Shown here: positions 1 through 11,614 of the stretch, in pieces
How the letters are laid out: every line of letters begins with the position of its first letter
Numbering within the stretch: position 1 is the first letter of the stretch
From: Nectonema munidae
Lineage: Eukaryota > Nematomorpha > Nectonematoida > Nectonematidae
Assembly: GCA_030549495.1 (NCBI GenBank)
Contig: JAUIRK010000897.1
Location: forward strand, 393,001-457,000
Length of the DNA stretch: 64,000 nt
Direction of reading: 5' to 3'
The notes under the pieces: generated by a model
What the model saw: only the letters and a program-made list of their open reading frames with translations
What the model was told of the DNA's origin: nothing
Database searches by the model: none
Translations under genes and position numbers: made by a program

Positions 1-691
1 ACCTGGTTTCAAGAAAGTCATCATTCATAACATTTACAGACTACTGTCTACAAATAAGGAACTGTTGCATGTATTTTTCTCTTTTTTTGAAAATTTAATT
101 TTTGGTGTAAATAGGAATAACTTTAATATTTTTTGTGGAGACTTTAACTTTGATCTATTAAAGCTTAACAATTTTTTAACCCATAAGTTTTATAGTTTAA
201 TTGTTGCTAGCTCACTTGTCCCTACAATTACATTCCCCACGCGCTGTCAATATAATACTTTGATTGATAATTTTTTCTTGAATAATGACGTTGTTAGCTA
301 TGAGGCCTATAATTGCATGACGTTTTTCTCCGATCATATTCCTATTCTCCTATCTCTCGATTTTACTATGGAAAAAGCAAACAAGAAGTATTTTTTTGAA
401 AAGTTCGATAATAAGATGTTTACTACATTATCCGCACAAGTAAACTGGGTTTCACTTATTGAGCTATCTGAAAATGATTCAAGCAAGCTTTTTGATCAGT
501 TAACTCTCAAAATATCGAATATGATTAAAAGATGCACTTCCTCTGTTGAAATTAGAAAAAATAAATACAAATATAAGATCAATTCTTGGATAACATCTGA
601 GGTTATGGACATGATTAAACTGCGTGACAAACTTTTTCAGAAATGGAAAAAAGCGGTAATTTATGCATTAAAAATGAATATATTTTCTTAA
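1..691 (+). pseudogene. LINE copy 1 endonuclease (C-terminal part)
   Basis: The frame is open from the window edge. It contains the exonuclease-endonuclease-phosphatase signature CGDFNFDLL (the metal-binding GDFN block) and the terminal SDHIPILLSL block (catalytic Asp-His). In living elements this enzyme nicks the target DNA for target-primed reverse transcription. The N-terminal third is missing because the window starts inside it. After the endonuclease comes a basic linker (KYKYKINSW), then a frameshift near 645 into the next frame. Confidence 0.8.
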
Positions 692-2493
692 GAAACCGCA
701 TCAAGTATAAGATAAGACGTTTAAAATATAAATTTTATCTAGATAAGTTTTCAAACTACAGTTCAACACAAAAAACTTGGGCTAACATCAATAGGGTTTT
801 GAAAGGTGATGGTAAGAAATATATACATATAAAAGAAGGTGACAAATATATTGATGATGATATTTTAGCTGAGAAGTTCAATAAAAACTTTGCTTCAGCA
901 CATAATAGTTTTCCTTCAGAACCATATTTGCCTTCTTTTGACAATAGAACAGAAACCATTGAGTTCGAGCTTTGTACAAATGAATCATTATTATCTATTA
1001 TTGATAAAATGAAAAAAAATGAGACTAAAGATATATATGGCATTTCAATTAATCATATAAAAAAAAGTACAACATTTGCACAGCTTTATGATATGCCATA
1101 AATTTTTCTTTGAAAACTTCTATTTTTCCTAGTGTTCTAAAGCTCCAAAAGGTTGTGCCAATTTATAAAAAAAATGATAAAAACTCAGTTGATAACTATA
1201 GACCAGTTTCTATAATTCCTACACTCTCAAAAATATTTGAACAGTTTCTTCACTGCCAATTGAAAACTTACTTGAATTCATTAAACTACTTTCATGATAA
1301 TCAATTTGGATTCAGAGAACACTACTCAACTGAAGCTTTCCACTCTTACCTAATCCAAAGGATGGTAGAAATTGTTGAAAATAAAGATGATGCAGTACTT
1401 TTCTTTTTTGATCTTTCCAAAGACTTCAACAGAGTAAGCCACTCATCCATTATCAAAAATCTATACGACTGTAATTTGAGTAATAATTCTCTTCTCCTAT
1501 TTACTTCATATCTGAAAAATAGATCCCAAAAAGTTATGGTAAATCATGTTTTGTCAACAAAATTATCTCTCCAAAATGGTGTCCCACAAGGATCCATTTT
1601 AGGACCCATTCTTTTCAACATAGCAATGAACAGTATTTTTTATGTTTCAAATTTTTTCAATTTTCTTCTTTTCGCGGATGACATATGCACATACTTTCCT
1701 TTGTCAAGAATCAAAAATGGTCAAAAGTTCGATTTAGGTACTTTAAACGAAGAATTAAACATGATCTATGAATGGTGTAATCTTAACAACTTCCTCCTAA
1801 ACAAGCAGAAATCACAATGTATGATCATTTCGAAAAAGAACAAAAAACTATAGTTTTCTAAAACATACTGGAATAAATGAAGTAAGATGTATTAATGTCC
1901 TTGGGTTAATGTTAAACAATAGGTTAAAGTTTAATGAGCATATTGACCGACTTGCTCTCAATTTGAATCGAGTCATTGGTATTTTATTTAGTACTAAAAA
2001 TATTTTTCCTTTGAATGTTAAACTTCTAATATACAAACAATTGTTTATCTCCTACATCAATTATAGTATTGTCAATTGGTTTCCTCATGGGAAAAAACGT
2101 ATTGAAATTCTTCAAAAACGCGCTTTGAGAGTAATATTCAATCTGAACAGAACAGATCATACTAAAACAATATTTTATCAGAATAGTTTGTTGAATTTAG
2201 AGGACATTTTTAAACAAAGAATTGCGGTTTTTCTCTTCAAAAACTTTAATGGTATTTTGAACAATGTTTTTGGGTCATTAATAAACTACAATGCAACACC
2301 TGCATATTTTACAAGACATTCAATGGAACCAAAAAGGATAGATTACAGGCTAAAAGGTTCTAAAGTTTCAATTTTAAAAAAATCAAATGAATTTTTTGTC
2401 GATAATAAACTTCTTTTTGAAAACCTAGACTTATCTTTACCTTCATTCAAAAAAACGATTAAAAACCATTTCCTAAACCTTTATGATGTATAA
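643..2493 (+). pseudogene. LINE copy 1 reverse transcriptase region
   Basis: Three successive frames (643-1101, 1110-1853, 1909-2493) carry the RT domain and its C-terminal tail. Visible blocks are NYRPVSIIPTLSKIFE (RT block 1), FDLSKDFNRVSHSS (the first catalytic Asp block; the usual K-A-F reads K-D-F), NGVPQGSILGPILF (block 4) and LLFADDI (the catalytic A-D-D box, intact). The tail 1909-2493 shows the usual thumb and C-terminal region without an RNase H domain. Frame changes near 1105 and 1855 make it non-functional. Confidence 0.82.
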
Positions 2494-2707
2494 ATTAAGC
2501 TTTTCCCTCAAATGTGAACTTTTATGTTTTTACTAACACTATAAGAAAATACACATATTTAATTGAAAAAAAATCTAATAACGGCCATTTTTGGCTATTG
2601 ATTTTTTTTTACTATTATGATTATATACAATTATAAAGAATGTTGAAAAAAAATATATAAAACTTTTGTTTTTTTTGTGTAACAAACTTATTTTTTACAA
2701 TAAATTT

Positions 2708-2723
2708 TCTCTCTCTCTCTCTA
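2708..2723 (+). repeat. (CT)n tail of LINE copy 1
   Basis: The sequence AATAAATTTT runs directly into a short CT dinucleotide run. The neighbouring copy has the same layout, AATGAATAAA followed by a simple repeat, so I read both as family 3' tails. Coding sequence of copy 2 starts at once after it. Confidence 0.6.
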
Positions 2724-2725
2724 TA

Positions 2726-3885
2726 ATGCATAGCGATAATGATAGTTTAGAGTTTTATAATTCTTGTAACCTTTTGAATACTGAATATTTTAAAAATTTT
2801 GAGTTGTATGAAAAAATTTCTTCTAATTATTTACAATATTCTGACTATTTAACTACTGAAATGTTTGAATTTAATATAATGAGCATAAATATACAAGCAT
2901 TGTCATATAAAATGTATGAATTGGAACATTTGATATCTGAATTCAACAAAAAAAGGAAATGCATATTAAAAGTAATAGCAATACAAGAAACTTGGCTTAA
3001 AGATCTTTCTTTTGATCAATTTATTGAGGATTATACTTTTGTTCATTCTCATTCTAGACTTACTAAACATGCTAGTCTAGGCTTTTTGTTCATAATAGCT
3101 TGACCTTCAAAGTTTGCAATGAATATTTTATAGGCCATACCTATGAATCGATTTCAATCGAAATAGTTTTCTCTTCGTCCAAAAATTTGAAATTGCATAA
3201 CTTCTACCGTCCTCCTTCTCTTTTCTCGGATATTTCTACTTTCATTGAAGAAATTTCTTGTTTTTTGCAAAATAACATATCAGGGAATAATACTTCCATT
3301 TTTATGGGAGATTTTAATGTCAACTTGCTTAATATTGACAAATGTATTAAAGTTAAAGAGTTCGTCAATCTTTTTGCATCTAATTTTTTGAAACCAGGTA
3401 TAAATGGAATAACGCGCGAAGCCTCTTCCTCACTTCTAGATAACTTTTTCATACCTTTAAATTCATACAAGTCTTTTATATATCCTTCTTTTATTTCTGA
3501 TCACAGTGTAATTTTATTATCTTTGCGTTTAAATAGTTGTGCTAAAAATAACTCTACCATTGAGATTTTCAATGAAAAACTGTTCATAGAAAAAATAAGT
3601 ATGGTAAATTGGCGTCACTGCCTTATGAATTATTTTGACTCTCCTGAAGTTTTAATGGACTCTATGAATTATATCATTTCATCAGCTGTTGAAGAATGTA
3701 AGTATAAGATTAATGACAAAGGTAATAATAAATATAAATACAAAGTTAACAGTTGGATGAGTCAAGAAATACTTAGCCTAATTAAAAAACGGGACAAATT
3801 GAACAAGAAGATGAAGAAATCTACGAATATTTGTGACATTAGGTTGAAGTTTGTTGAATTACGAAATGAAATAAAAAAAAAATAA
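2726..3885 (+). pseudogene. LINE copy 2 endonuclease
   Basis: Frames 2726-3103 and 3100-3885 overlap by four bases with a frame change between them. Blocks seen are IMSINIQALSYKMYEL (N-terminal block), AIQETWL (catalytic Glu), FMGDFNVNLL, and SDHSVILLSL (C-terminal Asp-His). The order and spacing match an apurinic-type LINE endonuclease. The ATG at 2726 sits right after the tail of copy 1 and is the first in frame. I see no separate ORF1, so either this family lacks one or this copy is 5'-truncated. Confidence 0.82.
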
Positions 3886-5703
3886 AATTACAAAAAAAAA
3901 CTATTTCACTAAAGTCTTTCAAAATGCTCTCTCTCCCAATGATACTTGGTTAAATTTGAAAAAAATATTTAATAAAAAAAAATCAATCAATATGTTATTT
4001 CAACTGAAGAAGGAACTTTAACTGATGAGAATAAATTGGCGGAACTTTTTTGTAATCATTTTTCGGACAGTACTAGTTCCCAGAAGAATAAAAATTGGCC
4101 TGAACAAAGATTTTCTGATAAAGAAGATTCTTTTTACTTGAAAAAAAAAACAAAAATGATATTATCATTGCTATAAATGAAATTAAAGCCAAGAAAACTT
4201 GTGATATTTATGATATATCTATTTACAAACTGGTATTGATAAAAGAATATATATTAGATTACTTAGTAATCGGTTTTAACTCTTGTATTGAATTCAATAC
4301 CTTTCCTGAGTCTTTGAAAATTAGCAAACTATTACCAGTTTTTAAAAAGGGAAGTACAAACTTATTTGAAAATTATAGACCTATTAGTTTAATTTCGACT
4401 TTTTCAAAAATATTTGAAAAAATTTTACATTCCCAAATTTTATCATATTTAGAAAAGCACTAATTTTTATACAATTATCAGTTTGCTTTTAGGAAAGGAT
4501 ATAATACCGAACATCTTCATGCATTATTCATTGAAAAAGTTCAAAATTATTTAGAAAGATCCGATGAAGTTGTAGCAATCTTTTTAGATTTTCAGAAAGC
4601 ATTTGATAGTATTTCGCATTCTTTGCTTATTGAAAAATTAATCCATATAGGTTTCTCATTTTTAGCTATAGAATTTTTTAAATCATACATTTCGTTCCGA
4701 CAACAAATAGTTTGCATTAATCAAAGCATTTCTTCTTCAAAACCCGTATATTGCGGCATTCCACAAGGATCGATTCTAGGTCCTCTACTTTTTTCTATTT
4801 ATATAAACGGCATCCCTAATTCAAACCCAAAATTTTAATTCCTCCTATTTGCAGACGATATTACATTGCTTTTGCCTCTTTCAACAATTGATAAGAACAA
4901 TGAAACAATATTTGAATCAATTAAGAATAATTTTTTGAAAGTAGAAGAATGGTGGGATCGTAACTTTTTAAGTTTGTACCGTAAAAAGTCAAAAATGATG
5001 TTTTTCTCAAACAAAAAGTGCAAAAGTTGTGAGATGAATACAGATATATTTGAAATTGAGTTAGTAAGCAAATATAATTATCTAGGACTGTATATAAACA
5101 ATCAACTTACATGGACTGATCATCAAAACTATATTTCTAAAAAGATGAATTGTACTTTAGGTATACTAAGACGATACAAAAATTACTTTGATGTAAAAAT
5201 AAAATTAATGTTATACAAAGCCTTAGTTTTGCCGCTTCTTAATTATAGCCTTGTTAATTGGGGATATTGTAATTTGGAAAAACTTAAAGTTTTACGAAAG
5301 AAAATTATTAGAATTGTGTTTAATTTGAGTTACAGGCATCATACAACAGTGTTTTTCTTTGGCTATGAATTATTGAAAATTGAAGAAATTTATTTAATGC
5401 AACTATCCAAGTTCATTTATAAATATCTCTATAATATACTTCCTGAAATTTAACTATTTAAGATCATCAAATAAGTTTATAGTCCCACAATATCGACTCA
5501 AAAGTACAAAAAAAATATTGAAAAACAGAGTTATTTCTTTTTGGAATAAAACTCTTGAACAAACAAAATTCTATGAAAGTTCCTTCTATAAATATAAAAA
5601 TTTACTCAAAAAATCTTTTGTAAATAGTTATAATAAAGAATTTAGAGTGAAAAATTGCTTTATATGCTCAAATCAGTATATATACAAACTATCATTTACA
5701 TAA
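3886..5703 (+). pseudogene. LINE copy 2 reverse transcriptase region
   Basis: The RT domain is spread over frames 4236-4463, about 4470-4838, 4866-5453 and 5518-5703. Blocks: ENYRPISLISTFSKIFE, FLDFQKAFDSISHSLL (catalytic Asp), CGIPQGSILGPLLF, and a LLFADDITLL box just before 4866. Catalytic residues are all present but the frame is interrupted four or more times. 3886-4235 encodes the linker between endonuclease and RT and holds several stops. No RNase H follows. Confidence 0.82.
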
Positions 5704-5929
5704 ATATATTATTCATGTTTTTACATACGTATTATATATAAATGTCATATTACACATTAATTTTGTAAAAGGTCATCATTTCAGCGGTCCCCTAGGCCTT
5801 ATGATAACCTTGCAAGTTGATATACATTTTTTTTTTAATTCTTTTTTTCCCATCTCATTGTAAATTGATAATACAAAATAACTTGTGTTTAAACAAAATT
5901 TCTCTGTATATATTTCAATTAATGAATAA

Positions 5930-6053
<124 letters not shown>

Positions 6054-7140
6054 AAAAACCAAGTCACAAAACTGTGATTAATCTTTAAGCACAATGCCAA
6101 CATATAGTCTTACCGCTGAAAGTGCTTTGATATGTCCAACCAACCTTTTAACTCTATTTGACTAACTTTAATATATTTAAGCTATTAATTTTTTTAAAAA
6201 TTATTATTTAAAATTTATAAAAAAAATTTTTAATTTTATTCCAGTAAATATATTGGTTTATATTTGTGATTTTAGTTTTTAAGTGTTACTTACTTTAAAA
6301 TATAGGAAAAAAGGGGTCTGTTTAAAACCTGCTTGAAAAATAACCTTAAATTACACCAAAATGATTAACCATCCTAGCATATAGCCAAATGACTGAAAGT
6401 TAAATCAATATCTACATTTTTCCTTGATCTCTTTCAGGAGCTTCGAAATAAGAACAGTTTTTTTTATAATTAACATCGATTTGTTTAAACTTTAAAGGCC
6501 GAATGAACCTCCAATAGTTATCTTTCCCTACAAGATTAATTTTTTTTTGGTAAATATACATAATTTTCAATCTATATTACTACAATTGAAGTATGGTATT
6601 GATCATTATATTTAACCTTTTTGTTCATGGTGGGATACGAACTTTTCAATTTTTATTCTTGATAACTCTCTTAGGTACCTTCATATTAAGAGCCAACATT
6701 CGGATGGAAATAGAGTTTGAAAAGGAAATTTTTCTTTAATTTTTTAATCAACTTTGAATGTGATCGTGTATTCCTTCCGTGCTTCCCAGACAGTCTGGTT
6801 GTTTGAGGTTTTAAATTAACCCCCTCTTGAAAATTTAGAAATTCATCTTAGGTTGAGAACAACTGTTCTATATTGTAAAATTTTAAGAGTAATGACTCTA
6901 GGTTATAGTTTATATAGACATAAATGCAAAATTATGTTAAAATAGCGAATTTTGATTGAGTAGCTAATTTTATAAAATAAACATTTTAGTTTAGGTGGTG
7001 GGGGTCTTAAAGCCGTGCTATCCCTCATTGTTAGGTTTAAAATAAAAAACTGAAGGGAAATATATCTCGAGAATTACAAACTTGACAAAGAATATAAATT
7101 GATAGTTATTTTTTAATTTAGAATTTAAAGCTTACTTTGG
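6054..7140. other. AT-rich non-coding stretch
   Basis: No coding region or structured RNA is recognised. Around 6116-6150 a short block (CTGAAAGTGCTTTGA and the bases after it) resembles the last bases of the RNase-H LINE family ending near 46970 and at 52571. It could be a tiny 3' fragment of that family. Confidence 0.5.
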
Positions 7141-7326
7141 ATGAGAGTTCATCCAACCGATTCTCCGAGTGTCCTAAAATACATTTTCTCCACTGTTAAA
7201 TTTCACTTTTTCCCTTTTTTTGTTACATACATAAGCTGTACCCTAATTTACAAAGACTATCTTGCTGGAATAAGATATAGACAGCTTCGTAAAAGTAAGA
7301 AAGGCATCCTAAAGAATCCAGCATAA
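7141..7326 (+). CDS. possible small single-helix membrane protein, not recognised
   Basis: A 61-codon frame opens with an ATG. It has a polar N-terminus, one hydrophobic segment (about residues 20-38, FHFFPFFVTYISCTLIY) and a basic tail (RQLRKSKKG), the build of many short mitochondrial inner-membrane subunits. I do not recognise a family. A GTAAGA donor-like site lies inside it near 7293 and a pyrimidine-rich CTACAG acceptor-like site ends at 7369. The segment may therefore be a 5' exon of the next gene, but splicing there would not keep this frame in phase with the next one. It is either a separate short protein or upstream non-coding sequence. Confidence 0.3.
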   Translation: MRVHPTDSPSVLKYIFSTVKFHFFPFFVTYISCTLIYKDYLAGIRYRQLRKSKKGILKNPA

Positions 7327-7384
7327 GTAACGAAAAAAGCCAAACACTTTACGTTCTTCCTTGCTACAGATACTTGCCTTCAAA

Positions 7385-7579
7385 ATGATGCGTTTTGGTT
7401 GGAGGGACGTTGATTTTTTGATTCAGTACATAGTTCCCAAGTCTCTTTTATTTGCTAGCGTGGCTTCATTCTTGTATTTTATGCAGACTCGTCAGCAGCA
7501 GCGGAAGTATACGACATATCGTGGTAAAAGTATTATGCATAATCCAACTCCCTGGAACAAAGAATATCCTCCATGGTAG
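7385..7579 (+). CDS. small membrane protein resembling complex I subunit NDUFB1 (MNLL)
   Basis: 64 codons from an ATG in good context (CAAAATGATG) to TAG, followed within 50 bases by an AATAAA signal at about 7624. The protein has a charged start, one hydrophobic helix (about residues 12-32, containing IVP) and a hydrophilic tail with T-T-Y-R-G-K-S-I, ending in W. From memory, NDUFB1 proteins are about 57 residues, with a helix containing V-P and then T-x-[FY]-R-x-K-S, some ending near a Trp, so the layout and the R-x-K-S block fit. NDUFB1 is a supernumerary subunit of the mitochondrial NADH dehydrogenase membrane arm. Similarity is short, so the name is tentative; that it is coding is more likely than not. 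A splice-acceptor-like CTTCCTTGCTACAG lies just before it. Confidence 0.4.
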   Translation: MMRFGWRDVDFLIQYIVPKSLLFASVASFLYFMQTRQQQRKYTTYRGKSIMHNPTPWNKEYPPW

Positions 7580-7699
7580 TAGTGAATATTATCTTGGACT
7601 GTTGTTATTCTACATTAAAGCTAATAAAAAGAATTTTCTTTTGAACTCTATCAATCTAAAATTTCATATTTTAAACTTTTAGATAGGGTAATAGTTGAT

Positions 7700-7775
7700 A
7701 TTTGAAACAGAAGCGCACGTCTTCAAAATATGGGGGGGCAAACTTTTTTTTTATAATTTTCAAAATTTATTATGA
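7700..7775. mobile_element. hAT-like terminus fragment
   Basis: AGAAGCGCACGTCTTCAAAA followed by a G run and a T run matches the end-like block at 10274 (CAGGGGCGCACATCCTCAAA plus a G run plus TTTTTTT). No partner end is found nearby. Confidence 0.35.
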
Positions 7776-8435
7776 GAGAATTTTTGTCCAATGAATATAC
7801 CATTATTATTATCCGACATTATTCTTGCACTGTAAGCTCTCAATCATATCATAACTGCATTAATTAAAACAAGTCAAATTAACTTGCTTGTATTTCGGAT
7901 TGCACCAATTAGCTTCTAGGTCAGTGGTTTTCAAACTTGATACCGCGGTGCCCTGGGCGATCTCGAAACAGTTCCATAGGGACCGAGAAGGGGACATTGA
8001 GGAGATCGTTTGCGCAACATATTGTTGGGTCATTTGCGATTGTTGCCAATAAAATAATTGTCTTTCAATTGAGTTGCTATTTTTAATCTTTTATTGCTTT
8101 TCAGGCCTAATTTTATAGATGTAAATCTGAATTTTTCTCAATGGCTTAAAAAATTAAATATGACTCGTATTTGCATTTTGGTTTTACTGCATTAACGTCT
8201 AGTTGGCAAGAGGAACCTAGGTGTCTTTTGTGTTCTCAAGTGCTAACATCTAATTTTCAAAAGCCCGGCAAGTGGAGCACTCGAGGTCAGTTAACAAAAC
8301 TACACTATTTTAAAATTGAAGCTGAGTGAATTCGGGAGGGGGGGGGGCGACCGCCCCAATGTGTTTTCTTCGCCCCCCTACCCCATTAATTTTCTATGAG
8401 TAAGAGTTGCTTTTTATAAAACATGTATGATGATC

Positions 8436-8875
8436 GCATTATAGGATGTAATGATGATTCGAATACCTGATAATTTAAGATAAGAGAATAAAAGAGGGAA
8501 TGCAGACTTTCGAGTCAAACATAATGCCAAGCTGCTCTAAAATTTCTATCAAAAATATTTTACAAACGATGTGAGAGCTATATAATAATAATGATAATCC
8601 ATTGTTTCAATATGCACACAATAACTAAGCAATTTTTATCACAGTGTCTCAATGCGTCTTGTAGTATTTTTGAGCAAACACATGATTCTTTTTCTGTCTC
8701 TTCTGTTTTTCTCTTCCGTTTTCTCTGCTAAAACGCAATCACTCAAGCTCTCTTCTCATTCATGCTCTCATTCAAGCTCTCTCCTTTCCCTCAAGCTCTC
8801 TTCTCTTGTTCAAGCTCTTCTATCTCATTCAGCTCTCTAATTTGTATTTAGAGTTAAATTAAAAATAATTTTATC
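8436..8875. repeat. left arm of a long inverted repeat
   Basis: About 440 bp starting GCATTATAGGATGTAATGAT are repeated as reverse complement at 11615-12083 with high identity by eye. The inner half is a CT-rich minisatellite of CAAGCTCTC-type units. The open frame at 8652-8840 is a by-product of that repeat. Confidence 0.85.
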
Positions 8876-9822
8876 TCATTAGAAACTAGTTTTTAGCGGA
8901 ATATAAGTTCAATATTTTCAGAACCTTTTTTCATGGTACCAAAGTTCAGCTATTCAAATTAATCACAAATTTTTGGTTAAAATTTAGTTCCATCAATTCT
9001 CAGCATGTTTTGACTTTAATTAACTCACTGTCTCTCACAATTTGAAGTTTTCATATTTTATTTTGGAATTTTTACTTTTAACATAGCTTAATACACCAAA
9101 CATTTTGCAAAAATGAAAATTTGTTTATATTTTTAAATGAAAGAAAAATAAAGTTATCAATCGTTACAATTTTATATCAATGAATATTGTTACACTCGCG
9201 TTAAAATCTTTTTTCAACAAAGGTCACTTTTAATCTTTATCAGTACGTTTGTTAAATTTTGTAACATTTGAAAGCTAATTTTTTCAAGTCAAGAAATTTT
9301 TTTCAACAATAGGTTTTTGGGAATGAATATTTTGGCTAGCTATTCTGTTTAAAAGCAAAAATACCCTATTTTTTTTATAATGTTCGATTGTTAAATTTTG
9401 TAAGTAACACTGTAATTAAATCATTTTTTCTACGAAAATTTGTTGATTATTATAATAAAAATATAATATCGAAACAAAATGTTTCAGTTGTAGCTGTCAG
9501 AATTTTATTTGTAGACAGAGAAATAGTCAAAAAATGATTAAATAATTTTATGAAAAGTGAGTAAACTACCGTTTTTTGTATACTATGATCCCTTACAAAA
9601 TGTAAAAAAATACAAGCGTTACCAAATCACCTTATATGGGTTAGCTACTTCAACGTTGGCTTTGCTGCTTATAAAAACTTGAAAATATCAAATAAACTAT
9701 CTCATTTTTTATACCTCCTATTATTTTGAAATTATTCTGAGAACAGACAGTTTCATTTTAAAATAGTGACACTTGCTAATTATGTAGCAAATTTTCCAAT
9801 TTTGAGTAAAAGAAGGTACCGT
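8876..9822. other. spacer between inverted arms, no gene seen
   Basis: AT-rich, with no frame showing recognisable protein motifs on either strand. Confidence 0.5.
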
Positions 9823-9965
9823 GGGTGTCTTTTCATTGACAAGGCACTGACGTACCGCTTATGTCAAATTATGAACAAATTGGTATCGATGAAGAATCGA
9901 ATCCAGAGGCTTCCGTGCTGAGTCCATCATCTCAACCAACCTGCCATGCCACCCATAGAGTATGC
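9823..9965 (+). repeat. diverged repeat with small ATG frame (copy 1; copy 2 at 13599)
   Basis: GGGTGTCTTTTCATTGAC is followed after about 20 bases by an ATG and about 30 codons (starting MSNYEQIGIDEES). The same arrangement recurs at 13599-13735 (MPRYKQTVIDKKS). The conserved spacing, start codon and protein similarity suggest an old duplicated 5' coding end, perhaps of a transposon. Function unknown. Confidence 0.4.
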
Positions 9966-9972
9966 TGTAGGG

Positions 9973-10010
9973 CAGTGGTGGCGAACTTATGGCACGCTTT
10001 CAGTGTTTCT
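9973..10010. mobile_element. hAT-like terminus
   Basis: CAGTGGTGGCGAACTTATGG followed by CACG has the style of hAT non-autonomous element ends. The opposite end is not identified, so extent is unknown. Confidence 0.4.
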
Positions 10011-10273
10011 CAGCATCCTATTCTTTACGATACTCGAAATAAAATATCATTCGTGCAACATTCTTACATATTACCACATCTGACTTTATTCTTATATGAG
10101 ATTACATAATTTCTAATCTACAATTTTTATCATCTACAATGAGCATCATCGCAAAGAAATATAATGATCGTGATTGAATCAGACATTGAAAAGAATGAGG
10201 ATATCGTAAGCACGCATTGATCAATTGTCGGGAATGGTAGAAAGTCTATGTTTTTTTCAATGATGATATATAC

Positions 10274-10335
10274 CAGGGGCGCACATCCTCAAAATTATTG
10301 GGGGGAGGGGCGAAATTTTTTTGTTGCAATTTTCA
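10274..10335. mobile_element. hAT-like terminus (same family as 7700)
   Basis: CAGGGGCGCACATCCTCAAA followed by a G-rich run. The complement near 12096 also reads CCAGGGGCG, but the flanks there do not give a matching 8-bp duplication, so I do not pair them. Confidence 0.35.
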
Positions 10336-10514
10336 AAATTAGTGGTCTGGAAATACCACGGGAGACCAAATATTCAAGCAATCCTTTAAAATAGAGTGTA
10401 TTCAGCGCATACCTAAAGTCCTAAATTTATAAGACTACTCTATATTTTTTTTTACAAAATTGGTGAATTTAAATACTATACTTCAAGCGAAAATATTTTA
10501 ATCAAATTTGCATA

Positions 10515-11121
10515 TCGAATATGGTGCGCAGAAAAAATGCCCCCAATTAAAAAGTAAGAAAAAATGCCCTCGATTAAAAAGTAGGGAAAAATGCCCCAAT
10601 TTAAAATTAGGAAAAAATGCCCCTTGTAAAAATGCCCCAATTTAAAATTTCAAAAAATTATTAATTAAAATTAAAAATTTTTTTTTTTAAAAAGATAAGT
10701 CAAATAAAGATTTTTTGTAAAAAAAAAGGGTTAACTTTTCATCTAAAACATTTAAAATTTAATTAAAGTAAACTAAAAAACTCAGCATACGACAATTTTT
10801 TAAATATAAAATTTTTTTTTATAAAACAGCAAATATTTTTGGACTTTGTGTGTATCAGAACACTTTCTAAATATAATTTGTATTTTAACTGATTATAAGA
10901 ACACATTCCCACAAATCTGCACTTTTGCTATTGTTTTCAAGAACTTTATAAAGAAAAAACCCTATAGATTTAGAAATTTTAGAAATTTAGCCTTTCAAAA
11001 CGGTACCAAATAAAAATATTTATATAATTAAAAAAACTGAAAATCAAAAATTAGGGGGCATTTTTTTCTACTTTTTAATTAGGGGCATTTATTCTGGGGG
11101 CATTTTTACCTACAACCATCG
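10515..11121. mobile_element. foldback MITE with repeated AAAAATGCCCC motif
   Basis: The left end carries at least five spaced AAAAATGCCC motifs alternating with AATTAAAAAGTA; the right end carries the reverse complement (GGGGGCATTTTT, TACTTTTTAATT). The outer parts pair as imperfect inverted repeats starting TCGA. The interior (10640-11030) is AT-rich with no coding sequence. The motif also occurs in the terminal repeats of the large element at 49665-53599. Confidence 0.6.
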
Positions 11122-11614
11122 AATACACACTAGTTTAAAAAATCCAAAATTGTTAGGGGGTGGAATAGGCTTTTCATTTGAAAAATGAAGTAGTCTACCA
11201 GGCACATTACAGGAATTGATGAAAGAATATTTGATTCATAGAGAAAACAAATAACGGAAGGTTGGATAGTTTTATATGAGTGAATGCAGTCTAAAGGCAA
11301 AGAGTCTACTAGACACCCTGCGATGTTTATATGAAAAAATGTGATTGATTCAGGGGCAAGGGTATAAAATGAAGTTATAATTGTACAAACAAAAAATTAA
11401 GATCGCATTATTTCATTTTACTCAGCATCATTCAAAAATAGTTTAAAAACTAAATTGATACAAGCTATAAAAAGTAAAATAACTTCATTTTGCAATGATT
11501 TGCCTTTTATAATAACTTTTAAGGAAAAAAGTCTATCAGAAAAAGTTATAGAGCTTCAACAAAAACAAAAAATTTTAGAGCATAACTTAAGTTTTTTGAA
11601 AACTAATTTGACTA
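11122..11614. other. spacer, no gene identified
   Basis: A 60-codon frame at 11455-11637 is rich in K/Q/E and could form a short coiled coil (LQQKQKILEHN), but nothing around it supports a gene and it runs into the right inverted arm. Confidence 0.4.

Larger units (their letters stand above)
1..2723 (+). mobile_element. LINE copy 1 (Jockey/CR1-like), 5' end cut by window edge
   Basis: Non-LTR retrotransposon encoding an apurinic-type endonuclease followed by reverse transcriptase. Both are visible as consecutive plus-strand frames from base 1 to 2493, followed by a 3' untranslated stretch ending in a (CT)n tail at about 2708-2723. The start lies outside the window. It belongs to the same family as the copy at 2724-6053: both share the motif run K-Y-K-[IV]-N-S-W after the endonuclease and the same RT blocks. 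The reading frame is broken at about 645, at about 1090 and near 1850, so this copy is dead. Jockey/CR1 group placement rests on motif style only. Confidence 0.85.

Noticed and set aside
8652-8840. 62-codon Ser/Leu-rich frame with signal-peptide look
   Set aside because: Lies in the CT-rich minisatellite of the inverted arm; the mirror frame appears in the other arm.
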